Source: Clostridia bacterium (GTDB lineage: Bacteria; Bacillota; Clostridia; HGM11514). Taken from it: 5,216 nucleotides of DNA. The stretch covers positions 1-5,216 of the forward strand of contig CAAENE010000381.1 of NCBI GenBank assembly GCA_900757255.1, given 5' to 3'. Shown in pieces: positions 1 through 5,146 of the stretch; the first letter of the stretch is position 1, and every line of letters begins with the position of its first letter. The notes beneath the pieces are model-generated. The model ran no database searches. It had not been told where the DNA came from and saw only the letters and a program-made list of their open reading frames with translations. The translations under genes and the position numbers were made by a program.

Positions 1-82
1 CATGCGCGTTTTCCGGCCAGAGGGCGGAAATGTTCGCGCGGCCATAAATTAATATAAAATAACCGCTATGCGGTTATTTTAT
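1..82. repeat. Left copy of structured intergenic repeat (inverted relative to right copies)
   Basis: The reverse complement of positions 1-81 aligns without gaps to 5015-5095, with about 75 of 81 bases identical by hand count. The copy has two parts. The first is a GC-rich imperfect hairpin: GCGCG at 4-8 pairs with CGCGC at 35-39, and inside it TTTCCG at 10-15 pairs with CGGAAA at 25-30. The second is an AT-rich hairpin at 54-82. The window begins inside the element, so its outer edge is not visible. The copy lies upstream of the foldase gene in the same orientation relative to that gene as the right copies have relative to the GH16 gene. It resembles REP/BIME or MITE-type non-coding repeats; the family is not identified. 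Confidence 0.85.
54..82. terminator. 13-bp hairpin of the left repeat, possible bidirectional terminator
   Basis: ATAAAATAACCGC at 54-66 is perfectly complementary to GCGGTTATTTTAT at 70-82, with a three-base loop TAT. The AT-rich foot gives a U-rich 3' side on either strand, as in a bidirectional intrinsic terminator. It sits about 25 bp upstream of the -35 region of the next gene, so it could insulate that promoter from read-through. The GC part of the stem is only four pairs, so termination strength is uncertain; it may simply be a structural part of the repeat. Confidence 0.5.
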
Positions 83-105
83 CATAAATTTTCACACTTT
101 ACAAC

Positions 106-134
106 TTGCATTGCACTTTAAAGTGGTGTATAAT
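106..134 (+). promoter_or_regulatory. Sigma-A-type promoter of the foldase gene
   Basis: A perfect -10 hexamer TATAAT lies at 129-134. Seventeen bases upstream, TTGCAT at 106-111 is a weak -35 matching TTGACA at three of six positions, including the TTG. Initiation would fall near 141, leaving a leader of roughly 58 nt before the ATG at 199. The weak -35 and the palindrome in the spacer suggest a regulated promoter rather than a constitutive one; this is inference. Confidence 0.65.
114..125. promoter_or_regulatory. Candidate operator: 12-bp palindrome in the promoter spacer
   Basis: CACTTTAAAGTG is a perfect 12-bp inverted repeat lying wholly between the -35 and -10 elements, where a bound repressor would block RNA polymerase. 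The half-site CACTTT also occurs at 95-100, and its reverse complement AAAGTG at 4924-4929 in the GH16 upstream region. No regulator gene is in the window, so the binding protein is unknown. Confidence 0.4.
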
Positions 135-180
135 ATCAACAATTATAGATACTGTTTTGGCGTGATTCGCCGTTACCAAA

Positions 181-191
181 GAGGAGAGGAG
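181..191 (+). promoter_or_regulatory. Ribosome binding site of the foldase gene
   Basis: The purine-rich GAGGAGAGGAG ends 7 nt before the ATG at 199, an optimal Shine-Dalgarno position. It fixes the start codon: no other in-frame ATG nearby has such a site, and translation from 199 gives a clean basic-hydrophobic N-terminal anchor. Confidence 0.85.
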
Positions 192-198
192 CAATCGG

Positions 199-1245
199 AT
201 GAAATTAGCGAGAAATATCATTATTTGTGTTGTGGTCGCAGCGCTGCTGGTTTGTGGCGGCTTTTTTGGGTATAACAAATATATCCAGGTTCGCAATGAC
301 AGGGTCATTGCAACAGTCAATGGAGAAGAAATCAAGTATGGAGAGTTCAACTATTATGTACAGTGGGCTCTGGAATCTGTTTTAAATGAATATGGAATGT
401 CCTTTGACGAACTCAAAAAGAACACGAATAATTTTGAAGAGGTTGTCAAGGAAAGGGCGTTACAGGAAGCAGCAAGGGTACGTGCTGTCTGTAAACAGGG
501 AAAAGAAGTGGACGGTATGAATCCCAATGAATATGACGAAAACACCTTAAAGGAGGAAAAGGACAAGACAATTGAGTCTGCCGGCGGGGAAAAGAATTTC
601 CAAAAAGAATTAAAACGCATGGGTATGACCGAACAGCAGTATGATGATTTAATGATGATCAATTATATTGCCAAGTGGCAGGCTCTGCTTCAGTATGAAA
701 AGCTAAAACTGCCGGAGGACCAGCTCAGGGAAAAATATCAGAATGAATATATCAAGGCGCAGCAAATTTTCTTTTTGGTAGATGATACGCATACTGACGC
801 GGACGCTCAAAAGCAGGTCAAGCTGATGTACGATCTGATGAAAAACGGCGGGGATTACTTTGTTTTAATGAATACCTATTCTGAGGATCCTGACCTTTCC
901 AATAATCCTGACGGTATGATTTTCACCAGGGGAGAGATGCTGCCGGAGTTTGAAGAAATGGCCTTTTCTCTGCAAGTTGACGAGATTGCACCTGAAGCCG
1001 TTAAGACCGAATATGGATATCATATTATTAAAAGGGTTGACCACATGGCTGTTTTCGAGGATATAAAGGACAGCCTGAATCTAAAAATTGCACAGACGCA
1101 GTATAGCAAAGACATACAGCCGGTTATTGATAACGCCGTCATTGAAAAGAACGAAAAGAATTTTAAAAACTTTAAAGTAAAAATGTTAGGTTCTGAGGAG
1201 ACGGTTGAAGCGTCTCCTTCGCCGGATGAACAAATAGGACAATAA
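199..1245 (+). CDS. PrsA/SurA-like membrane-anchored foldase with PpiC-type (parvulin) domain
   Basis: This 348-residue protein is probably an extracytoplasmic foldase that helps exported proteins fold on the outer face of the membrane. Residues 1-28 are a short basic start (MKLAR) followed by a hydrophobic segment (about 7-24). Cys19 is preceded by LLV, a poor lipobox, so a transmembrane anchor is more likely than the lipoprotein form of classical PrsA. Residues about 36-180 resemble a SurA_N-type chaperone region, starting VIATVNGEEIKYGEF. Residues about 186-280 are a PpiC/parvulin domain with YSEDP (227-231), RGEMLPEFEEMAF (244-256) and EYGYHIIKR (271-279). The usual first active-site His of the HILV-type motif is Gln189 here (KAQQIFFL), while the distal His275 and Asp230 are kept, so isomerase activity may be reduced or lost. 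The tail (about 332-348) is polar and acidic. Length fits the PrsA family. The fold assignment is firm; the clients are inferred, and the neighbouring GH16 enzyme is only a plausible one. Confidence 0.88.
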   Translation: MKLARNIIICVVVAALLVCGGFFGYNKYIQVRNDRVIATVNGEEIKYGEFNYYVQWALESVLNEYGMSFDELKKNTNNFEEVVKERALQEAARVRAVCKQGKEVDGMNPNEYDENTLKEEKDKTIESAGGEKNFQKELKRMGMTEQQYDDLMMINYIAKWQALLQYEKLKLPEDQLREKYQNEYIKAQQIFFLVDDTHTDADAQKQVKLMYDLMKNGGDYFVLMNTYSEDPDLSNNPDGMIFTRGEMLPEFEEMAFSLQVDEIAPEAVKTEYGYHIIKRVDHMAVFEDIKDSLNLKIAQTQYSKDIQPVIDNAVIEKNEKNFKNFKVKMLGSEETVEASPSPDEQIGQ

Positions 1246-1246
1246 G

Positions 1247-1276
1247 AAAATGCCGTACATTTTGTACGGCATTTTT
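1247..1276. terminator. Bidirectional intrinsic terminator between the convergent genes
   Basis: The segment 1247-1258 (AAAATGCCGTAC) pairs perfectly with 1264-1275 (GTACGGCATTTT) around a five-base loop, and a T run follows on the plus strand (ATTTTT at 1271-1276). It starts immediately after the foldase stop codon at 1243-1245. Read on the minus strand, the same stem ends in TTTTCTT, so it can also end GH16 transcription. This is the classic shape of a shared terminator for convergent genes. Confidence 0.88.
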
Positions 1277-1279
1277 CGT

Positions 1280-1318
1280 TATCCGAAAACCACGCCACTA
1301 TCGCGTGGTTTTCGGATA
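1280..1318. terminator. Perfect 16-bp hairpin just past the GH16 stop codon
   Basis: Positions 1280-1295 and 1303-1318 form a perfect 16-bp stem with a seven-base loop (CACTATC). The stem ends three bases from the GH16 stop codon at 1324-1322. Neither strand has a convincing T tract directly after it: AACGAAAAA on the GH16 strand and TAATTAATTT on the other. It may therefore protect the mRNA 3' end or assist the neighbouring U-tract hairpin rather than terminate alone. Confidence 0.6.
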
Positions 1319-1321
1319 TAA

Positions 1322-1699
1322 TTAATTTGGTGTAATTTCTTCCGTAGTACCGATGCCTTCATATAAATTAGTTCCCATTACTGCTGTTACCGGTCCGCTG
1401 TATGCGATGGAGATCGTACTGTTTACGATATCTTTATATACCACGTATCCTTTGGCATATCTTGTTTTTCCGGCAGGAATCTGTGTCAGTGTTACCATAT
1501 ATTGCAGAGTTGGTGTCAGGGTTCCGGCTTTTATTTTCAGAATATTAGGCGAGTTCAAAGTGAAGTCGTTGTTCTGTACAGAGATGAGGGTGCCGCATTC
1601 AATGATTTCATAGCCAAGCGGCAGTGCTACCTGTGATACAAAAGACATCTTTTGTACGGAAGTATCAATAATGACATTATTGTCTATTACAACCGACGG
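1322..1699 (-). other. Unnamed C-terminal domain (residues about 1036-1160)
   Basis: The last 125 residues differ from the preceding repeats and contain FVSQVALPLGYEIIECGTLI, YMVTLTQIPAGKTRYAKGYV, VYKDIVNSTISIAYSGP and a polar end (EEITPN). The predicted texture is alternating beta strands. I cannot match it to a named family with certainty. Its position after the InlB-like repeats suggests a terminal cap or an attachment module. No sorting signal or hydrophobic anchor follows it. Confidence 0.5.
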
Positions 1700-4600
1700 C
1701 TTTTTGGAAATAGTATCGTCATGATAAACTGCCGTGAGAGAGAGGTCGCCTGATACAAAAAATTCGTATTCGGGCTGGTAACTCATGATTTTACCGTCCG
1801 CCCGTTTCCAATAGGAAAAACCATCTGCATCTGCGGTAACCTTGATTTTTGTATCAAAAACATACTCGCCTTTGACGACGCCGTTTACTTTTACCGTATA
1901 ACGCAGCTGGTTATCGGATTGATATAAAGCAGTTATTACAAGATCACCTGTCACGTTATTAAATTCCCTATCCCAGCCGGTAAAGATTTTGCCCGGTTTG
2001 GAAGGATTATTCACTGGAGCGGATGCAGCTGTACCATGCTCTACCTGCTGTCTTTGCAGAATAACTCCGTTGATATCTTTGAATAGGACTGTATGAGTGG
2101 TTCCGCTTGCTGGCTTGAATTGCGCGGTAATCGTGATATCCTCAGTTACCAAAAATTCATAAACCGGATTTTTACAGACGATTTTACCGTTTGCTTCCCA
2201 GTAGTCGAAGACATAATCTGTCACGGTGGGGTCAATTGATGCGGTAACAGTTGTTTTAGTGCCATATGGTATATCTGCAGCATTTCCTGAGGCGCCGAGA
2301 CCGGGGATGGAGTCGCCGCCGTTTATAACTGTTACGCTGTATGTACCGGACTGTTTATAGACGGCAATGTAAGCTGTGTCCTCGGCTGCCTGGAAAACGA
2401 ACTCTGGTGTTTCACAAACATGTACGCCGGGATTTTTGCTGTCCTCCCAATGGCTGAAGATATACCCGCTGTCATTTTTAACAGCGGCGTGAAGTGTGAC
2501 AGTCTCACCTGTTTCATATATTCCCGTTCCTGAAATAACGCCGTTTGCATTATCACCCGACGCAACAGCGGTAATGCTGTACTGCGGAATGACCGGGGTC
2601 AGCCTGATGGTATCGCTTCTAAGCAGGGAGCCGCTTTCGAGAGAAGAGGGAGTTAAAGATAATTTACATATGCCGATTCCCTGTGTTAAATCTGCTTCAC
2701 CAAGATCGATCCAGCCGGTTGCAGCAGAGGTTAATGCAGAATTATTGCTGAAGAGAGTCTGTTCATTTGAATTTAGTATAGAAAATGTGCGGCCGGCCGG
2801 GCCTGTCATCGGGTAATTGGAATAAAATTCCACTTTGTATCTGGCAGTATGGGGAATATTAATTCTGTAAGCAAACCATGTTTCCAATCCTGCAAGGGAG
2901 TTCCCTGTATAATATCGTACTGCAGGCAAAGAGAGGCCTTGAGATGTTCCGATAAAAGCGTCGGTATACTCTGTATAAGAATAGTTGCAGACAAAAGAAT
3001 CTTTAGTTGCTTTGTAATAGTAGCTGCCGTCATTTCCCCTTTGTCCTGCAATGGGGAAGGTAGAGGGTACGGGTGTAGGTGTAGGAACTGGCGTCGCTGT
3101 TGGTTCGGGTTTTGAATCTTCCGGAACAAAGACAACTGCGTCGGTGCGGTCATAAGCAGACGACGCGGTGTTTTGAACATATCCATTCGTCCCTGCCGCG
3201 AATGGATATGTGCCTAAATAATACCAGCCCGACGTCCCTTGAGTAAAATTGATATTTTGTTTTGAGGTTCCGTTTGCTGAAACCACGCTGATTTCCGCGT
3301 TCGTGTCCGAGTCGGTATGGACCGGTTTATAAAGATAAACCTCATAATTTCGGGCGTCCGAAATGTTGGGCGTCCATCTGGCATATGTATTTGCAGTACT
3401 GGTAGAGTATCTTGTTCCGGAACCGTTATATCCTTTAATGCTTGAATCCAGCCAGGTACCGCTTTCTATATAGCCGCTGTCTCCATTATCGATTAAAATA
3501 CTGCCAGATTTATCCAAGGCCGGTTTATCAACAAGTTCAACATCATCAATGAAAATCCATTGATTTGCCGAGGCCTCTGAAATCAGCTGTACGGAAAGTG
3601 TCTGATTTGTTACTTTGATATCAGGGATCTTTATCTGCGTCCAGGTATCTGACGCCGGTATCGAAACAGACAAATCTGTTCCGCCGTATCCGGCTGCCTT
3701 CATGACTGCCTGGGATTGACCGCCTGAGCTTTTTGTCCATGCAGTCAGGTCATATGTACCGTTTGCTATGTTAGTCAGATTTTCCCGAGTTATGACCGAA
3801 TAAGCAGAAGAAGCATTATGAGTCAGAGAACAGGAACCCGTCCGGGCATCTGCCTGGGTAACAAAGGAAGCATCTTTATCTCCCTGTTCGATCCAGCCGC
3901 AGGGGTTTTGATTGATCGGTGTTGAATCGGGTGCAGAAGACGGTGCCGCCATTGTTTGATATTCAAAGCTGGTATTTCCGGAAATGGTTTTATTAACCTT
4001 GGTAGAATAATATTTAAAATATTCCACCTGCATGGCGGCTCCCTCGGGCGGTGGAACAACTTCGCCGCGGTTGGTTATATCGGGCATGGCGAGCGCGGTC
4101 AGCCAAACGTTCTGCGGCTGAAAGTTTTCGTTAAAAGGAACTGTCGTTTTTAAAACGCCATTCATATAGAAATTTACCTTACCGGGCAGCCATTCATAGC
4201 CGCAGGTGAACCATTGAGAGGTATCTATGTCTGAACCATCACCATGATAGACACTGTTGTTTCCCGCCGTCCAGTCGATTACGCCATGGTAGACAGAACT
4301 TGTCCGATAAGAATCTACTTCAAAACCATCAATTTCGGTTGTCAGATTGGAGGCTGGGGCGGCATCTTTTATAACGTCAAACACTGAGGAGGTTCCGGAG
4401 GACCAGAAGGATTGGTGAAGCCCCGGACTGTCTTTGTATAATTTTGCCTTTATTTCGTAATAACCATAACCAAAGCTTCTTTTAGTAAAAATACCTCCGC
4501 AGGTATATTCTGAGGTTCCGTCATTATCATAATCCTCGTATTTAAAATCGAGAAACAGCTTTGAATCTTGTACACGCACGTTTTTAGGAATATTTCTGCC

Positions 4601-4804
4601 GCCCAGGGCTGTGCCGATTCGATAATTCCATTCGGAGGTGTTCAGCTGTTCTCCATCGAAATCTTCATAAAAAGACAGGGTATAATTTTGCGATGGCGTA
4701 AAGGCGGCAGGTTCTTGGGCTGCTGCTGAAATTGGTTGAATAAGCCCGGCTAAAAGCAGCACAGCAATTACAACTGAAACTATTTTGAGACTGTACATTT
4801 TCAT
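1322..4804 (-). CDS. Secreted multidomain glycoside hydrolase family 16 (endo-beta-glucanase/galactanase type)
   Basis: This 1160-residue extracellular enzyme should cleave internal beta-linkages of a polysaccharide by the retaining GH16 mechanism. Residues 1-29 are a Sec signal peptide (basic start, hydrophobic core 8-22, cleavage near ISAAA). Residues about 41-268 are the GH16 beta-jelly-roll, with EDFDGEQLNTSEW near its start. The motif TEIDGFEVDSY gives the ExDxxE catalytic set: Glu157 nucleophile, Asp159, Glu162 acid/base. Residues about 301-426 look like a CBM4/9-type jelly roll (GTYDLTAWTKSSGGQSQAVM and WIFIDDVEL). Residues about 434-561 resemble golvesin/Xly-type beta domains. A Pro/Thr linker (566-582) follows, then a second divergent beta domain (583-737), four InlB-like repeats (741-1027) and a C-terminal domain (1036-1160) I cannot name. 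No LPXTG, SLH or dockerin signature is visible, so the protein is probably released or held non-covalently. Substrate (laminarin, mixed-linkage glucan or galactan) cannot be decided by eye. AAGGA at 4819-4815, 10 nt upstream, supports the ATG at 4804. Confidence 0.92.
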   Translation of the reverse strand: MKMYSLKIVSVVIAVLLLAGLIQPISAAAQEPAAFTPSQNYTLSFYEDFDGEQLNTSEWNYRIGTALGGRNIPKNVRVQDSKLFLDFKYEDYDNDGTSEYTCGGIFTKRSFGYGYYEIKAKLYKDSPGLHQSFWSSGTSSVFDVIKDAAPASNLTTEIDGFEVDSYRTSSVYHGVIDWTAGNNSVYHGDGSDIDTSQWFTCGYEWLPGKVNFYMNGVLKTTVPFNENFQPQNVWLTALAMPDITNRGEVVPPPEGAAMQVEYFKYYSTKVNKTISGNTSFEYQTMAAPSSAPDSTPINQNPCGWIEQGDKDASFVTQADARTGSCSLTHNASSAYSVITRENLTNIANGTYDLTAWTKSSGGQSQAVMKAAGYGGTDLSVSIPASDTWTQIKIPDIKVTNQTLSVQLISEASANQWIFIDDVELVDKPALDKSGSILIDNGDSGYIESGTWLDSSIKGYNGSGTRYSTSTANTYARWTPNISDARNYEVYLYKPVHTDSDTNAEISVVSANGTSKQNINFTQGTSGWYYLGTYPFAAGTNGYVQNTASSAYDRTDAVVFVPEDSKPEPTATPVPTPTPVPSTFPIAGQRGNDGSYYYKATKDSFVCNYSYTEYTDAFIGTSQGLSLPAVRYYTGNSLAGLETWFAYRINIPHTARYKVEFYSNYPMTGPAGRTFSILNSNEQTLFSNNSALTSAATGWIDLGEADLTQGIGICKLSLTPSSLESGSLLRSDTIRLTPVIPQYSITAVASGDNANGVISGTGIYETGETVTLHAAVKNDSGYIFSHWEDSKNPGVHVCETPEFVFQAAEDTAYIAVYKQSGTYSVTVINGGDSIPGLGASGNAADIPYGTKTTVTASIDPTVTDYVFDYWEANGKIVCKNPVYEFLVTEDITITAQFKPASGTTHTVLFKDINGVILQRQQVEHGTAASAPVNNPSKPGKIFTGWDREFNNVTGDLVITALYQSDNQLRYTVKVNGVVKGEYVFDTKIKVTADADGFSYWKRADGKIMSYQPEYEFFVSGDLSLTAVYHDDTISKKPSVVIDNNVIIDTSVQKMSFVSQVALPLGYEIIECGTLISVQNNDFTLNSPNILKIKAGTLTPTLQYMVTLTQIPAGKTRYAKGYVVYKDIVNSTISIAYSGPVTAVMGTNLYEGIGTTEEITPN
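1724..2584 (-). repeat. Four InlB-like (Flg_new / divergent B-repeat) modules in the GH16 protein
   Basis: Four beta-grasp-like repeats occupy residues about 741-816, 822-897, 904-961 and 968-1027. Each ends in an F..W or Y/F.YW turn followed by a closing strand of the type ITAQFK: for example YVFDYWEANGKI ending ITITAQFK, and FSYWKRADGKI ending LSLTAVYH. The third is shorter (FTGWDREFNN ending VITALYQ), closer to the Listeria-Bacteroides repeat. Such modules usually act as stalks or spacers in surface and secreted proteins of Bacillota, which suggests they hold the catalytic end away from the cell or mediate contacts. Confidence 0.75.
2594..3505 (-). other. Two related beta domains (golvesin/Xly-like) joined by a Pro/Thr linker
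   Basis: The first domain (residues about 434-561) begins ILIDNGDSGYIESGTW and contains YARWTPNISDARNYEVYLY, GWYYLGTYPF and RTDAVVFVP, a set I associate with golvesin/Xly-type carbohydrate-binding domains. The linker PEPTATPVPTPTPVP (566-580) follows. The second (residues about 583-737) repeats the pattern in diverged form: WFAYRINIPHTARYKVEFY, GWIDLGEADL and RSDTIRLTP. The shared order suggests an old internal duplication. The first assignment is moderately safe; the second rests only on likeness to the first. Confidence 0.55.
3527..3904 (-). other. CBM4/9-like carbohydrate-binding module (residues about 301-426)
   Basis: The region reads as a compact jelly roll: a Gly/Trp start (PCGWIEQG), the strand RTGSCSLTHN, the strand GTYDLTAWTKSSGG, WTQIKIPDIKVTN, and the closing strand WIFIDDVELVD. 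This order and the terminal IDDVEL are typical of CBM4/9-type modules attached to polysaccharidases. Assignment is by pattern recognition; the ligand is unknown, and exposed Trp304, Trp356 and Trp416 are candidates for sugar stacking. Confidence 0.65.
4001..4684 (-). other. GH16 catalytic domain (residues about 41-268)
   Basis: The catalytic module carries ExDxxE at Glu157/Asp159/Glu162, encoded at about 4336-4319. The aromatic-rich strands FGYGYYEIKAKL (111-122) and GLHQSFWSSG (128-137) match the substrate-cleft strands of GH16. All three catalytic acids are present and no frameshift interrupts the domain, so it should be active. The acidic insert EDYDNDGTSEYTCGG (90-104) is a feature to use when placing it in a subfamily. 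Confidence 0.88.
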
Positions 4805-4814
4805 AAAAGATCAT

Positions 4815-4819
4815 TCCTT
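4815..4819 (-). promoter_or_regulatory. Ribosome binding site of the GH16 gene
   Basis: AAGGA on the minus strand ends 10 nt before the ATG at 4804-4802, slightly long but acceptable. The second in-frame ATG (Met3, 4798-4796) would be 16 nt away, so Met1 is preferred. Confidence 0.65.
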
Positions 4820-4858
4820 ACATAATTATTTTGAGATTAGGTGTACAATGAATTGTTT

Positions 4859-4941
4859 ATTATACGTACTCTTTTTGATAGTAAATTATATTTACGAATA
4901 TTGCAATGCATTTTTATCTTTTCAAAGTGTAATTTTGTAAA
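4859..4941 (-). promoter_or_regulatory. GH16 promoter region, several overlapping candidates
   Basis: The segment is strongly AT-rich and offers several leftward promoters. Two perfect TATAAT hexamers lie at 4890-4885 and 4864-4859, but neither has a good -35 at 17 bp. Two alternatives have better -35 boxes: TTTACA (4941-4936) with GATAAA (4918-4913), and TTGAAA (4925-4920) with AATATT (4902-4897), both at 17-bp spacing. The TATAAT at 4890-4885 is supported by a shared context with the foldase promoter: ACACTTT (4930-4924) and TGCATTGCA (4910-4902) upstream in the same order. The true start cannot be chosen by eye. Confidence 0.45.
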
Positions 4942-4952
4942 CAGAGTAAAAA

Positions 4953-4972
4953 ATTTTTTACCGGTAAAAAAT
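4953..4972. promoter_or_regulatory. Candidate operator: perfect 20-bp palindrome upstream of the GH16 gene
   Basis: ATTTTTTACCGGTAAAAAAT is a perfect 20-bp palindrome centred between 4962 and 4963, upstream of all candidate GH16 promoters. The ACCGGT core with A/T arms has the symmetry of a homodimeric regulator site; LacI-family regulators of polysaccharide genes often use operators with a central CG. With no loop and only about six GC pairs it makes a poor terminator. The regulator is not in the window. Confidence 0.5.
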
Positions 4973-5014
4973 GTGATGGTTTTGCTAATTGTTTATGAAA
5001 AATAATGATCATGT

Positions 5015-5098
5015 TAAAATAACCGCATAGCGGTTATTTTATGTTAATTTACGGCCGCGCGAGAATTTCCTCCCTCTGGTCGGAAAACGCGCATGGCC
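5015..5098. repeat. Right repeat copy 1 (inverted relative to the left copy)
   Basis: This copy begins with a 12-bp hairpin (5015-5026 with 5030-5041, loop ATA). A GC-rich imperfect hairpin follows: GGCCGCGCG at 5053-5061 pairs with CGCGC and GGCC at 5088-5098 across a two-base bulge, with TTTCC/GGAAA and CC/GG pairs inside. Positions 5015-5090 match 5141-5216 at 74 of 76 bases, differing only at 5064-5065 (AA against GG). Positions 5015-5095 match the reverse complement of the left copy. Confidence 0.87.
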
Positions 5099-5099
5099 A

Positions 5100-5146
5100 A
5101 TTTTATCATATACGCCGGCGCGCTTCGCTTGCGGCTATGATAAAAT
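5100..5146. repeat. Spacer hairpin between the right repeat copies
   Basis: ATTTTATCATA at 5100-5110 pairs perfectly (11 bp) with TATGATAAAAT at 5136-5146, enclosing a GC-rich segment in which GCCG (5114-5117) can pair with CGGC (5132-5135). The right arm shares bases 5140-5146 with the left arm of the next hairpin (5140-5152), so the two structures are mutually exclusive. Confidence 0.7.

Noticed and set aside
135..198. Riboswitch or attenuator in the foldase leader
   Set aside because: The leader is only about 58 nt and holds just a four-pair stem (GGCG at 159-162 with CGCC at 168-171); no known aptamer pattern or U-tract hairpin is present.
238..255. Lipobox making the foldase a lipoprotein
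   Set aside because: The residues before Cys19 are LLV; valine at -1 is not accepted in the usual lipobox, so a transmembrane anchor is preferred.
354..662. Antisense open frame of 102 codons across the foldase gene
   Set aside because: It is a shadow of a well-supported foldase frame, has a low-complexity Ser/Phe-rich composition and no plausible start site.
2332..3186. Open frames of 77-126 codons inside the GH16 gene on both strands
   Set aside because: They overlap the large reading frame, which has clear domains and catalytic residues. Their translations have no recognisable family and lack good ribosome binding sites.
4953..4972. Intrinsic terminator at the 20-bp palindrome
   Set aside because: The palindrome has no loop, its usable stem would be almost entirely A/T, and it lies far upstream of the gene start, so an operator reading fits better.
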